Assembly (NCBI GenBank): GCA_910578505.1
Contig: CAJTPV010000010.1
Coordinates: 19,754 to 83,753 of the forward strand
From: an uncultured Oscillospiraceae bacterium
GTDB taxonomy: Bacteria; Bacillota; Clostridia; Oscillospirales; Oscillospiraceae
Length of the DNA stretch: 64,000 bases
Direction of reading: 5' to 3'
Shown: piece after piece, positions 43,702 through 52,183 of the stretch
Layout of the letters: each line of letters starts with the position of its first letter
Position numbering within the stretch: position 1 is the first letter of the stretch
Program-made: the position numbers and the translations under genes
The notes under the pieces: generated by a model
Seen by the model: the letters and a program-made list of their open reading frames with translations, nothing else
The model's database searches: none
What the model was told of the DNA's origin: nothing

Positions 43702-45090
43702 ATGGCATTTGAAGGTCTTTCCGAAAAACTGAATGCCGCGTTCCGACGCCTGCGGGGCAAGGGGCGCATTACCGAGGCCGACGTCAGAGAGGCGATGAAG
43801 GAGGTCCGGCTGGCTCTGCTGGACGCCGACGTCAGCTATTCCGTTGTCAAGGACTTTGTGGCCAAAATCACTGAGCGGGCCGTGGGCGGCGACGTGCTGG
43901 AGAGCCTGACCCCCGCTCAGCAGATCATCAAGATCGTCAACGAAGAGCTGACGCAGCTCATGGGCGGCGGCAATGAGAAGCTGAATATGGCCTCCCACCC
44001 GCCGACCGTTATTATGATGGTCGGTCTGCAGGGTGCCGGTAAAACCACCAACGGCGCAAAGCTGGCGGGCTATCTGAAAAACAACATGGGCAAGCGGCCC
44101 CTGCTGGTGGCCTGCGACGTCTACCGCCCCGCCGCGATCACCCAGCTGCAGGTGGTGGGCGAACAGCTGGATATCCCGGTGTTCGCCCTGGGCCAGGTGA
44201 ACCCGGTGCAGATTTCCCAGCACGCTGTCCGCTACGCCAGGGAGAACGGTTTCGACACCATCCTGCTGGATACCGCAGGGCGGCTGCACATTGACGAGCA
44301 GCTCATGGAGGAGCTGAAGAAGATCAAGTCCGCCGTGACGCCCAACGAGATTTTGCTGGTGGTGGACGCCATGACCGGCCAGGACGCCGTCAGCGCGGCG
44401 ACAGCCTTTGACGAGGCCCTGGGCATCGACGGCGTACTGCTGACCAAGCTGGACGGCGATGCCAGAGGCGGCGCAGCCCTCTCCATCCGGGCCGCCACCG
44501 GCAAGCCGATCAAGTTCATCGGCACCGGCGAAAAGCTGGACATGATCGAGCTGTTCCACCCGGAGCGTATGGCCTCCCGGATTCTGGGCATGGGCGATAT
44601 GCTGTCCCTCATTGAGAAGGCGGAGCAGACCTTTGACGAGAAAAAGGCCGCGGAGCTGGAGCGGAAGCTGAAAAAGAACCGCTTCACCCTCAGCGACTAT
44701 ATGGATCAGATGGCCCAGCTGCGGAAGATGGGCGATTTGAACCAGCTGGCCGCCATGATGCCCGGCGAGATGGGCCGTCAGCTGAGCAACACCCAGATTG
44801 ACGAAAAGATCCTGGTCCGGCAGGAGGCTATCATCCAGTCCATGACGCCCAAGGAGCGGGAGACCCCCGGCATATTGGACGCCAGCCGGAAAAAGAGGAT
44901 CGCCGCCGGCTGCGGCCTGCAGGTGTCGGACGTGAACCGGCTGCTGAAGCAGTATGAGCTGATGCTGCAGCTGACCCGCTCCCTGTCCAAGGGCAGGACG
45001 CCCCTGGGGCTGGGCAAAATGCCCAACATCGGCAAGATCGGCGGCATGAGCAAGATGCAGGGCTTTGGTCGGAAAAAACGGCTGAAATAA
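43702..45090 (+). CDS. ffh: Signal recognition particle protein Ffh
   Basis: 462 residues. N-domain 1-95, then the GTPase with GLQGAGKTTNGAKLA (P-loop), DTAGRLHIDEQLMEEL and TKLDGDARGGAALS. The C-terminal M domain (about 300-440) is Met-rich (MDQMAQLRKMGDLNQLAAMMPGEM). It binds SRP RNA and nascent signal sequences for co-translational targeting. Basic end GFGRKKRLK. The SRP RNA gene is not in this window. Confidence 0.97.
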   Translation: MAFEGLSEKLNAAFRRLRGKGRITEADVREAMKEVRLALLDADVSYSVVKDFVAKITERAVGGDVLESLTPAQQIIKIVNEELTQLMGGGNEKLNMASHPPTVIMMVGLQGAGKTTNGAKLAGYLKNNMGKRPLLVACDVYRPAAITQLQVVGEQLDIPVFALGQVNPVQISQHAVRYARENGFDTILLDTAGRLHIDEQLMEELKKIKSAVTPNEILLVVDAMTGQDAVSAATAFDEALGIDGVLLTKLDGDARGGAALSIRAATGKPIKFIGTGEKLDMIELFHPERMASRILGMGDMLSLIEKAEQTFDEKKAAELERKLKKNRFTLSDYMDQMAQLRKMGDLNQLAAMMPGEMGRQLSNTQIDEKILVRQEAIIQSMTPKERETPGILDASRKKRIAAGCGLQVSDVNRLLKQYELMLQLTRSLSKGRTPLGLGKMPNIGKIGGMSKMQGFGRKKRLK

Positions 45091-45159
45091 TGTTATTAAA
45101 TGCGCTGGCATTTATGATAATTTAATGACTATTAATTTACTATCTGGAGGAAATTTATC

Positions 45160-45399
45160 ATGGTAAAGATCAGACTGCGCCGCATGGGCGCAAAGAAGGC
45201 TCCCTTCTACCGCGTGGTGGTGGCTGACAGCCGCTATCCCCGTGACGGTCGTTTCATCGAGGAGATCGGCACCTACAACCCCTGCGTCTCCCCCGCCGAA
45301 ATCAAGATTGACGCCGAGCGGGCCAAGGAGTGGATCAAGACCGGCGCCCAGCCCACGGACACGGTGCGCGCCCTGCTGAAGAAGGCTGACGTGCTGTAA
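45160..45399 (+). CDS. rpsP: 30S ribosomal protein S16
   Basis: 79 residues, typical length. VKIRLRRMGAKKAPFYRVVVADSR at the start and the block RDGRFIEEIGTYNP are the family signature. CTGGAGG precedes the ATG. Preceded by ffh (69 bases) and followed by khpA (23 bases), the standard order. Confidence 0.97.
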   Translation: MVKIRLRRMGAKKAPFYRVVVADSRYPRDGRFIEEIGTYNPCVSPAEIKIDAERAKEWIKTGAQPTDTVRALLKKADVL

Positions 45400-45422
45400 T
45401 GGAAGCGACTGGAGGGCACAGC

Positions 45423-45653
45423 ATGAAAGACTTGCTGCTCTACATCGCCAGGAACCTTGTGGACAATCCGGACGCCGTCACCGTGACGGAGCTCCAGGGC
45501 GAACAGGAACTGACGCTGGAGCTGCGCGTCGCGCCGGACGACATGGGCAAGGTGATTGGACGCCAAGGCCGGATTGCCAAGGAGATCCGCACTTTGGTCC
45601 GTTCCTGCGCCCAGAGGACCGGTCAAAAGGTTTCCGTCGATATCGTAGATTGA
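45423..45653 (+). CDS. khpA: KhpA, KH-domain RNA-binding protein
   Basis: 76 residues with ATG at 45423 after TGGAGG. One KH domain with the GxxG loop in MGKVIGRQGRIAKEIRTLV. Partners with KhpB/EloR in Gram-positives and binds many small RNAs and mRNAs, affecting cell elongation. In most relatives rimM and trmD follow; here a terminator follows and rimM-trmD are 12 kb away. Confidence 0.94.
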   Translation: MKDLLLYIARNLVDNPDAVTVTELQGEQELTLELRVAPDDMGKVIGRQGRIAKEIRTLVRSCAQRTGQKVSVDIVD

Positions 45654-45662
45654 GAAAAGATG

Positions 45663-45695
45663 AAGCGCCAGAGGTCCTTTCAGCCTCTGGCGCTT
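45663..45695. terminator. Terminator between khpA and sigE
   Basis: AAGCGCCAGAGG and CCTCTGGCGCTT form a perfect 12-bp stem with a 9-base loop between convergent genes. Confidence 0.8.
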
Positions 45696-45718
45696 CTGCG
45701 CGCACAGGAGTATTCGCA

Positions 45719-46432
45719 TCAGCTCATTTTCAGAATCTCCCGCTTCAGCCGGTTGATGATCCGCTTTTCCAGCCGGGAAATGTAGGACTGCGAGATCCCC
45801 AGCCGGTCCGCCACCTCCTTCTGGGTCTGCTCCCGGTGCCCCCGCAGGCCGAAGCGCAGGACGATGATCTCCTGCTCCCGTTCCGAGAGCTTTTCAATGG
45901 CCGCGCTCAGCAGCTGCCGGTCCACGTCGTCCTCAATGGGCCGCATAACCGTGTCCGCGTCCGTGCCCAGCACGTCGCACAGCAGCAGCTCGTTGCCGTC
46001 CCAGTCCGTGTTGAGCGGTTCGTCCAGGCTGACCTCGCTGCGCTGGGAGGAATTTTTCCGCAGATACATCAGGATCTCATTCTCAATGCAGCGGCTGGCG
46101 TAGGTGGCCAGCTTGATGTTCTTATCCGTCTTATAGGTATTGATGGCCTTGATGAGGCCGATGGTGCCGATGGAGATCAGGTCCTCAATATTGATGCCCG
46201 TATTCTCAAAGCGCTTGGCGATATACACCACCAGCCGCAGGTTCCGCTCAATGAGCGTCTGCCGCACCGCCTCCCCGCCGCTGTCCAGCCGGGCCAGCAG
46301 CTGGGCCTCCTCCTCCCGGCTCAGCGGAGGCGGCAGGGTGTCGCTGCCGCCGATGTACAGGATCTTTCCGGGCCGCAGCAGCCCCAGCCGGACCAGCAGG
46401 CGGACCAGCCGCTGTTGGATCTTATGCAGCAT
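45719..46432 (-). CDS. sigE: Sporulation sigma factor sigma-E (pro-form)
   Basis: 237 residues. First mother-cell sigma factor. The N-terminal hydrophobic/basic pro-sequence (residues 1-28, LVRLLVRLGLLRPGK) is removed by SpoIIGA. Region 2 carries DLISIGTIGLIKAINTYKTD and TYASRCIENEILMYLR; region 4 has LSEREQEIIVLRFGL and the HTH EVADRLGISQSYISRLEKR. It overlaps spoIIGA by 11 bases. sigG, which follows sigE in Bacillus, is not present; a terminator and khpA come next. Confidence 0.97.
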   Translation of the reverse strand: MLHKIQQRLVRLLVRLGLLRPGKILYIGGSDTLPPPLSREEEAQLLARLDSGGEAVRQTLIERNLRLVVYIAKRFENTGINIEDLISIGTIGLIKAINTYKTDKNIKLATYASRCIENEILMYLRKNSSQRSEVSLDEPLNTDWDGNELLLCDVLGTDADTVMRPIEDDVDRQLLSAAIEKLSEREQEIIVLRFGLRGHREQTQKEVADRLGISQSYISRLEKRIINRLKREILKMS

Positions 46433-47276
46433 AGCCTTCCCCCCTTTCGCCGCCCCACAGGGCGTGATATCCGCCGCCGTCCGAGACCTCTGTGGGGGAC
46501 AGGGCCACCGTCAGCGTCCCCAGCTGCCGCCCGTCCAGCTCCACCTGCTCCGCCCGAAAGCACAGCAGCAGCCCCCCGCTGACCCCCACCGCCTGATAGG
46601 GCAGCAGGCGGAAGCGGGCGTCCCCCAGCCGCTCCAGGCACCGGGCCGGGCCGTCGGCCTCCAGGCGGCTGAGCACATCCCGCTCCCGAGGCGTCCACAG
46701 CGGGTCCAGAGCGGCGTAGTAGACGGTCAGCACCGGCTGGCCGCCGTCTGTGAGGGTGTGGCCGGTGTCCAGCAGCACCGTCACAGGGGTCCTGCTCCCC
46801 CGCAGCTCCACCGCCCCCTGGCACAGCTGCCCCGCGATCGCGTGCCGCGCCCCGCCCCGGAAGACCACTGTCAGCGCCAGGAAGCAGAGCCCCCCGGCCA
46901 GGAAAAATACGTTCCAGTTCAGGCTCCGCAGCAGCTCCAGGCCGCCGTTCTCCCGCAGCAGCCGCCCGATGGCCAGCAGCGCGCCGCCCATGGTGCAGGA
47001 GAGCATGAAGAACAGCAGGAACTGCCGGAAAAACGCCCCCTGCCGTCCGAAGGCCAGCCGCACCAGCAGCGCCGCCGCTGCCAGCTGCGGAAAAAAGGAT
47101 GCGGCCCAGCGGGCGGCGGGAATGGCGCACAGCGCGCCGTATGTACCCCCGGCGGCGGATGCCAGCAGCAGACGGCGGCGGCGGACGGGCAGGCCGGACA
47201 CCTGGGCCGTGACGTAGAGGGCCGCGCCGTCGCTGAGGCAGTTGAGCAAAAAGGCCATATCCAGGTAAATGACCAT
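46422..47276 (-). CDS. spoIIGA: SpoIIGA, pro-sigma-E processing aspartic protease
   Basis: 284 residues. Five hydrophobic spans in the N-terminal half (YLDMAFLLNCLSDGAALYVT, AAAALLVRLAF, FLLFFMLSCTMGGALLA, VFFLAGGLCFLALTVVF). The C-terminal half has the aspartic protease motif VTVLLDTGHTLTDGGQPVL. AAGGAGG precedes the ATG at 47276. Operon spoIIGA-sigE under a promoter with unusual spacing (see 47293-47353). Confidence 0.95.
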   Translation of the reverse strand: MVIYLDMAFLLNCLSDGAALYVTAQVSGLPVRRRRLLLASAAGGTYGALCAIPAARWAASFFPQLAAAALLVRLAFGRQGAFFRQFLLFFMLSCTMGGALLAIGRLLRENGGLELLRSLNWNVFFLAGGLCFLALTVVFRGGARHAIAGQLCQGAVELRGSRTPVTVLLDTGHTLTDGGQPVLTVYYAALDPLWTPRERDVLSRLEADGPARCLERLGDARFRLLPYQAVGVSGGLLLCFRAEQVELDGRQLGTLTVALSPTEVSDGGGYHALWGGERGEGYAA

Positions 47277-47292
47277 TCTTTTTCCTCCTTCC

Positions 47293-47353
47293 GCCGGAGC
47301 GGCCGCTCCGGCAATGTCTAGTATAGACCTGTCCAGAGGGAAAATGTTGTCAC
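47293..47353 (-). promoter_or_regulatory. spoIIG-type promoter (22-bp spacer) and leader palindrome
   Basis: Reading leftward, GTGACA (47353-47348) and TATACT (47325-47320) are 22 bp apart. The Bacillus spoIIG promoter has the same abnormal 22-bp spacing and needs Spo0A-P. No canonical TTCGACA box is seen. A 20-bp perfect palindrome GCCGGAGCGGCCGCTCCGGC (47293-47312) lies in the leader just before the ribosome-binding site. Confidence 0.5.
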
Positions 47354-47391
47354 TTTTTTGCTGCCGGAGCGGCTTTTTCTGGTATGAAAAA

Positions 47392-47417
47392 GGGGTGCGG
47401 AATCCTCTCCGCACCCC
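47392..47417 (-). terminator. Terminator of the DUF3298 gene
   Basis: GGGGTGCGGA and TCCGCACCCC form a 10-bp stem with a 6-base loop, followed on the minus strand by TTTTTC. It starts 7 bases past the DUF3298 stop and insulates spoIIGA. Confidence 0.9.
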
Positions 47418-47424
47418 CTCTGCG

Positions 47425-48267
47425 CTATTCCTGCCCCATTCCCAGATGCTCCAGGGCCCCTGGGCCGGCCAGCTCCGCCAGCTCCTCATACGTCAGGCGC
47501 AGCTCCACCTCCCCCATGCTGTACGGTCCCAGCAGATAGGGGGAGTAGACTGCCAGCATCCCGTCCCCGTCAAAGAGCACCGTCCCCTCGTTCCAGTGGG
47601 CGATGATCTCGGCGTAATCCGACCAGTATTGGGAGCGGCACGCCAGGGCCTCCGCCCTCTCCGTCAGCAGCGCCGCCGCGCCGGCGCGGAATTTCTCCGG
47701 GTTCTCCGCAATTTGTGTGGGATCGATGAACTGGCCGCTGCGCAAATCAAAGAGGTATCCCACGTCACAGCGGTTGGGATGGGCGCCGCCGGCGTAGCTG
47801 CTGCCGGAGACCCGGACATTGAGGATGTCCCCGGTCTGCCAGCAGGCGGCGGACGTCTCGTCATAAAAGGGGAGCCCCGCCGTTTCTTGCTCCCCGTAGA
47901 GCTGGCCCGCGTCCTCCATCATCACCTGACCCACCTCCACAGATTCGTCCATCAGGGCGGTCATTTTGCTGTTGAAGTTCTCCATATTGCGCCGGGCCGT
48001 CTCCGCCGCCTCCGGCGGCAGCTCCTCCAGGTTCGGCACAGACAGGGTCACCAGCTGGTAGGCATAGTGCATCAGCTCCGTGCCGTCCTCCGCCGCGTAC
48101 TGATTCCGGGCGGTCATGGTGTCCCACTGGTACACCGGCCTGACCTCCGCCGGGGGAGCGCCCTGGGCCGGGGCCCCGTGGGACGCATCGCCGCCGCCAA
48201 ATACATAGAGCAAAAGAATGGGAATAATGCTGATGGCTTTTTTCACGGATATCATGGAAGAAATCAT
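47425..48267 (-). CDS. Secreted DUF3298/DUF4163-type protein
   Basis: 280 residues. The ATG at 48267 follows GGAAAGGA. A signal peptide or membrane anchor (VKKAISIIPILLLYVFGGG) is followed by an Ala/Pro-rich linker. The C-terminal half contains YAGGAHPNRCDVGYLFDLRSGQFI, the GGAHP-type motif of DUF3298 domains found at the C-terminus of RsiV-like anti-sigma factors and secreted proteins. There is no N-terminal anti-sigma domain and no ECF sigma gene nearby, so it is probably a stand-alone envelope protein of unknown function. Confidence 0.82.
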   Translation of the reverse strand: MISSMISVKKAISIIPILLLYVFGGGDASHGAPAQGAPPAEVRPVYQWDTMTARNQYAAEDGTELMHYAYQLVTLSVPNLEELPPEAAETARRNMENFNSKMTALMDESVEVGQVMMEDAGQLYGEQETAGLPFYDETSAACWQTGDILNVRVSGSSYAGGAHPNRCDVGYLFDLRSGQFIDPTQIAENPEKFRAGAAALLTERAEALACRSQYWSDYAEIIAHWNEGTVLFDGDGMLAVYSPYLLGPYSMGEVELRLTYEELAELAGPGALEHLGMGQE

Positions 48268-48307
48268 TGCAGAAGTCCTTTCCAGGGGTATCATTGGTTA
48301 TCAAATC

Positions 48308-49510
48308 TCAGAGTACCACCGGGTTTGTGGTGTATTCGCTCCCCGGCAGCGCCTGATCCAGCGCCGGGTAGGCCAGGGTGTACAGGTCTGTACACCGGCT
48401 CTCCAGGGCAAAAAGACTCTGTGCAGCCGGCCCCAGCCGCCGTATATGGCCGGGCTTTGTCAGCACCGGCAGCGCCGCCGTCTCCCGCATGGTCTTCAGC
48501 AGGGCGCGGCCCGCCACGCTGGCCCCCAGTACCCGGAGATACGGGGGCGTCTCGCCCTTTCCAGGCGTCCGGACGTCCAGATAGCTGTGCAGCAGCATCC
48601 GCCGCAGACGGGCAAGGGGATAGCGCCTGGTCTTGGCCCCGTGCAGGACCTCCTCCAGGGTGGCCGCCGTGTGGACGGCCCGGTAAACGCGGCGGTACAG
48701 CCCCTCGCCGCCGCCGTCATAGACGGCGAATGCCTCCTCCGGCATGGCCCGCAGCCGGGACAGCACCGCCCGCTCACAGGCCAGAACGGACACCGGGGCG
48801 CGGCCCGCCGCCATCTCCCGCGCCAGCACGGCAGCGGTGGATTCCGGGACGGCGAAGCGCCAACTGTCCCCCGCCAGCAGCCTGGACCGGACCGCGGAGG
48901 CGGAGAGATACTCCCCCGGCGCCTGGCTGTCATGGTCTGCGCCCACACGGGGCAGGGCCATTGGCGCAATCGTGCTCCCCAATGCGGCCAGCGACCGCAG
49001 GTATTCCACCGCCAGCGCGTTGTTGGGCCGGGCCAGACAGGCCGCCGCCGCCCCTGCCAGCGCCGGGCCGCTCAACGCCGCCTGACGGGCGGCGGCAAAG
49101 GTCATGCCCAGCTTCAGAAAGCGGCGCACCTCTGTGTGGTACAGGCCGCTGTCCACATGCGCCGCCACCCTTTGCAGCGGCTCCAGGTCCCCGCACTCGC
49201 AGCCGAAGGCCAGATGGGTCACCACGCCCGTGGCCGCCAGCACCGCCGCGCCGCCCCTCGCAAACTGCTCCGCACCGGCGGTGGACCAGGGCGTTGGCAG
49301 CTCCAGCACCAGGTCGGCTCCGCCCGCCAGGGCCATTTCCGCTCGGGCATGCTTGGGCGCAATGGCAAAATCGCCCCGCTGGACAAAGTTCCCGCTCATG
49401 CACACCACCACCGCAGTATCCGGCCCCAAACGGCGGCGAAGCTCCCGCAGCTGCCAGGCATGTCCCCGGTGGAAAACATTGTATTCCGCCACAATGCCTG
49501 CAACAGCCAT
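48308..49510 (-). CDS. tmcAL: tRNA(Met) cytidine acetate ligase
   Basis: 400 residues. Activates acetate with ATP and acetylates the wobble cytidine (ac4C34) of elongator tRNA(Met). The nucleotidyltransferase HxGH motif is HRGH in AGIVAEYNVFHRGHAWQL; MSGNFVQRGDFAIAPKHARAEMAL and GADLVLELPTPWS are family blocks. Divergent from ackA, whose product interconverts acetate and acetyl phosphate; this pairing is common in Firmicutes. Confidence 0.92.
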   Translation of the reverse strand: MAVAGIVAEYNVFHRGHAWQLRELRRRLGPDTAVVVCMSGNFVQRGDFAIAPKHARAEMALAGGADLVLELPTPWSTAGAEQFARGGAAVLAATGVVTHLAFGCECGDLEPLQRVAAHVDSGLYHTEVRRFLKLGMTFAAARQAALSGPALAGAAAACLARPNNALAVEYLRSLAALGSTIAPMALPRVGADHDSQAPGEYLSASAVRSRLLAGDSWRFAVPESTAAVLAREMAAGRAPVSVLACERAVLSRLRAMPEEAFAVYDGGGEGLYRRVYRAVHTAATLEEVLHGAKTRRYPLARLRRMLLHSYLDVRTPGKGETPPYLRVLGASVAGRALLKTMRETAALPVLTKPGHIRRLGPAAQSLFALESRCTDLYTLAYPALDQALPGSEYTTNPVVL

Positions 49511-49592
49511 GCGTTTGTCCTCCCCGGCGGCGTACTGTCAAATCAAGACCGGTCCCACGACCAAATTTTCTGAAAAATTTCCGAAAAAGTGG

Positions 49593-49621
49593 TTGTCTAA
49601 CCGGCAAAAATGGTCTACAAT
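49593..49621 (+). promoter_or_regulatory. ackA promoter
   Basis: TTGTCT (49593-49598), 17 bp, TACAAT (49616-49621), giving a leader of about 95 bases. Confidence 0.7.
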
Positions 49622-49721
49622 ATGGAATAGGTCTATTGTAGCCGTCTTCTGTGCAAATTGCAAGTCACAGTACGGAAACAAAAATAACAAAACAATAACA
49701 ACCTACAAGGAGAGAAGATTC

Positions 49722-50912
49722 ATGAAAATTCTGATCATCAACGCAGGCAGCTCCTCCCTGAAGTACCAGTTTATGGAGTCCGAGGGCGGCGAGGTCTTCG
49801 CCAAGGGCCTCTGCGAGCGCATCGGCATCGACGGCCGCCTGACCCACAAGGTCCCCGGACGGGAGGACGTGAAGAAGGACATCCCCATGCCCACCCACAG
49901 CGAGGCCATCCAGGCGGTGCTGGACATTATGGTGGACCCGGCCCTGGGCGTCATCGCCTCCACCGACGAGATCGCCGCTGTGGGCCACCGCGTCCTCCAC
50001 GGCGGCATGGCCTTCACGGAGAGCTGCATCATTGACGACGCCTGCATCGCCGCCATTGAAAAGTGCATCCCCCTGGGGCCCCTCCACAACCCCGCCAACC
50101 TGATGGGCATCCGCGCCTGCCAGGCCATCATGCCCAACACCCCCCAGGTGGCTGTGTTCGACACCGCCTTCCACATGACCATGCCCCCCAAGGCCTACAT
50201 CTACGCCATCCCCTACGAGTACTATGAGAAGGACGACGTCCGCCGCTACGGCTTCCACGGCACCAGCCACCGCTATGTGTCCGCCCGGGCCATCGACATG
50301 CTGGGCAACCCGGAGCACAGCAAGGTGATCTGCTGCCACCTGGGCAACGGCTCCTCCCTCTCCGCCGTGGTGGACGGCAAGTGCGCAGATACCACCATGG
50401 GCCTGGGGCCCTTGGCCGGCTTCCCCATGGGCACCCGCTCCGGCGATATGGACGCCACCATCCTGGAGTACCTGATGGGCCGGTACGGCTATGACATCAA
50501 GGAGATGCTGAACATCCTGAACAAGAAGAGCGGCGTGCTGGGCATCTCCGGCGTCAGCTCCGACTTCCGGGACCTGGACGACGCCGCCGCCAAGGGCAAC
50601 GAGCGGGCCGCTCTGGCGCTGGAGAAGTTCATCTATGAGGTGAAAAAGTTCATCGGCGCGTACGCCTCCGCTATGGGCGGCGTGGACGCCATCGTGTTCA
50701 CCGCCGGCATCGGCGAGAACTCCATCGACCTGCGCCGCCGCATCTGCGAGGGCCTGGAGTATATGGGCATCCAGATGGACGCGGAGAAGAACAACGTCCG
50801 CGGCCAGGAGGTGGACGTGTCCGCCGAGGGCTCCAAGGTCAAGATCTTCGTCATCCCCACCAACGAGGAGCTGATGATCGCCATGGATACCGCCGCCCTG
50901 TGCAAGAAGTAA
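49722..50912 (+). CDS. ackA: Acetate kinase
   Basis: 396 residues, full length. Makes ATP and acetate from acetyl phosphate. Signatures: ILIINAGSSSLKYQ at the N-terminus, FDTAFHMTMPP with the catalytic Asp, RRYGFHGTSHRYVS, CCHLGNGSSLSAV, MGLGPLAGFPMGTRSGDMD and FTAGIGENS. No pta gene is adjacent. CAAGGAGAG precedes the ATG; a strong terminator follows. Codon use is highly biased (C/G third positions), consistent with high expression. Confidence 0.97.
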   Translation: MKILIINAGSSSLKYQFMESEGGEVFAKGLCERIGIDGRLTHKVPGREDVKKDIPMPTHSEAIQAVLDIMVDPALGVIASTDEIAAVGHRVLHGGMAFTESCIIDDACIAAIEKCIPLGPLHNPANLMGIRACQAIMPNTPQVAVFDTAFHMTMPPKAYIYAIPYEYYEKDDVRRYGFHGTSHRYVSARAIDMLGNPEHSKVICCHLGNGSSLSAVVDGKCADTTMGLGPLAGFPMGTRSGDMDATILEYLMGRYGYDIKEMLNILNKKSGVLGISGVSSDFRDLDDAAAKGNERAALALEKFIYEVKKFIGAYASAMGGVDAIVFTAGIGENSIDLRRRICEGLEYMGIQMDAEKNNVRGQEVDVSAEGSKVKIFVIPTNEELMIAMDTAALCKK

Positions 50913-50947
50913 GCGCAAGAGCCAGCCGCGTTTTATGACAGATAGAG

Positions 50948-50992
50948 CACATGCGTGGACTTGGAAGAAAGCCCACGCATGTGTTTCTTTTT
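50948..50992 (+). terminator. ackA rho-independent terminator
   Basis: CACATGCGTGG and CCACGCATGTG form an 11-bp stem with a 14-base loop, followed directly by TTTCTTTTT. Confidence 0.92.
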
Positions 50993-51020
50993 GACTTGGA
51001 AAACCAAAGGAGCGCTACAG

Positions 51021-51224
51021 ATGCTACACCGCAAAAAAGTATTTCAGCCCCGGACCGTGGAGGAGGCGGTGGACGAGATCGACCGCATTCTCCACCAGAT
51101 GCTGGTCCTGGCGGAGCTGTCCGCCGGGGAGGGCAATCTGGACCGGGCCGCACTGCAAAAGACCCTGGACCATATGCGCCGGGAGATCGACCGTCTGGCC
51201 GATCAAATCGACCTGCTGTCCTGA
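51021..51224 (+). CDS. Mini flagellin-like helical protein
   Basis: 67 residues; AAAGGAG precedes the ATG at 51021 by 8 bases. VDEIDRILHQMLVLAELSAG and DRAALQKTLDHMRREIDRLA follow the pattern of the flagellin D1 N-terminal helices (ALDEV..ILQRMRELA..AANG..DRAAIQ.EI..L..EIDRIA). It is close to residues 74-120 of the giant protein at 34761. There is no D0, no C-terminal flagellin part and no signal peptide. It is placed after the ackA terminator and convergent with an XRE-membrane gene. Role unknown; it might cap or chaperone the larger protein. Confidence 0.68.
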   Translation: MLHRKKVFQPRTVEEAVDEIDRILHQMLVLAELSAGEGNLDRAALQKTLDHMRREIDRLADQIDLLS

Positions 51225-51240
51225 CCGGAGAGCAATCCGG

Positions 51241-52014
51241 TCATTCGTACTTCCGCCCCACCACGTAGACCGGCCCAAACAATCCCCCGAAGAACACCGG
51301 TAAAAACAGGAACAGCAGCACAAAGGGCTCTACCAGGTCCGGCAGCAGCGCTGCTGCTGCGGCGTGGACCAGCGCATAGGCTGGCGACCATCCCGCTATC
51401 ATGGCGACACACCAAATCCGCAGGACCAGCAGGATGTGGGGCCAGTTGCTGTTGTTGAAATGGACGCCGGGAACATTCATGCGAAACGCCCCCTCGCTAT
51501 AGAAATTGATCCTGTACTGGTCATAAAAAGTGGGCAGCTTTTCCTTGGCAAAAAAGCAGAAATGCGCCCCAAAGATCACCCCGAAAAACGGGGGAAGCAG
51601 CAGCAGTACGACCGCATTGTCCCACAATGGCCGACTCAGAAGCAACTCCAATACCAGGCAGACCAGGGCGGCGGCGTAGCGCAATCCCCAGCGGCGGCGG
51701 TTTTGTCTCTGCCGCTCCTCCTCCTGGGCGGTGAGAGTTGCCACGGCGCTCTCCACGATCTGCTCCACCTTCTGGGCTGATTGCTCGCTGGCCGCCATGC
51801 GCTGTCCGCCGAGCAGCTCCGTGACGGACACGCCCAAGATATCCGCCATGGGCTGCAAAAGGGATATGTCCGGCAGGCTCAGGCCCCGCTCCCACTTGCT
51901 CACCGCCTTGTCGGAGACGAAAAGCCGCTGGGCCAGGTCCTTCTGGGTCATGCCCTTCTCCCGGCGCAGTTCGGATACGAACGCGCCGAATTTTTCGTTG
52001 TCGATTCTGTACAT
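51241..52014 (-). CDS. XRE regulator with C-terminal membrane domain
   Basis: 257 residues; AGGAGG fixes the ATG at 52014. HTH at 8-66 (FVSELRREKGMTQKDLAQRLFVSDKAVSKWERGLSLPDISLL, LGVSVTELLGGQR), then a coiled linker and four hydrophobic spans (YAAALVCLVLELLLS, AVVLLLLPPFFGVIFGAHF, VALVHAAAAALLP-like, PFVLLFLFLPVFFGGLFG). A membrane-bound repressor plan. It is a paralogue of the gene at 59381 in the HTH part. Two TGTACA boxes straddle its start codon. Confidence 0.86.
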   Translation of the reverse strand: MYRIDNEKFGAFVSELRREKGMTQKDLAQRLFVSDKAVSKWERGLSLPDISLLQPMADILGVSVTELLGGQRMAASEQSAQKVEQIVESAVATLTAQEEERQRQNRRRWGLRYAAALVCLVLELLLSRPLWDNAVVLLLLPPFFGVIFGAHFCFFAKEKLPTFYDQYRINFYSEGAFRMNVPGVHFNNSNWPHILLVLRIWCVAMIAGWSPAYALVHAAAAALLPDLVEPFVLLFLFLPVFFGGLFGPVYVVGRKYE

Positions 52015-52065
52015 GTTGTGTACACCTCCTGGGACTATGGTAGCACTCCGGCGGCATTCTGGCAA
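52008..52065 (-). promoter_or_regulatory. Promoter and candidate operator of the XRE-membrane gene
   Basis: Reading leftward, TTGCCA (52065-52060), 17 bp, TACCAT (52042-52037). Two copies of the palindrome TGTACA (52008-52013, 52019-52024) are spaced 5 bp and overlap the start codon. Confidence 0.5.
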
Positions 52066-52134
52066 CCGACTGGCAGTAGAGTCCCCTGTTTGCAAGGGTT
52101 TCCGGGTTATCCAACCGGGGCGAAACATTTTCGC

Positions 52135-52163
52135 TTGTTTATGCCGCCGTTCCATGGTATACT
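52135..52163 (+). promoter_or_regulatory. Promoter of the Rpn nuclease gene
   Basis: TTGTTT (52135-52140), 17 bp, TATACT (52158-52163), 20 bases before the ATG at 52184. Confidence 0.7.
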
Positions 52164-52183
52164 AAAAACAGAGGTGAAATAAG

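Noticed and set aside
47269..49641. 790-codon open frame on the plus strand
   Set aside because: Antisense to the DUF3298 and tmcAL genes; Pro/Arg-rich sequence without motifs.
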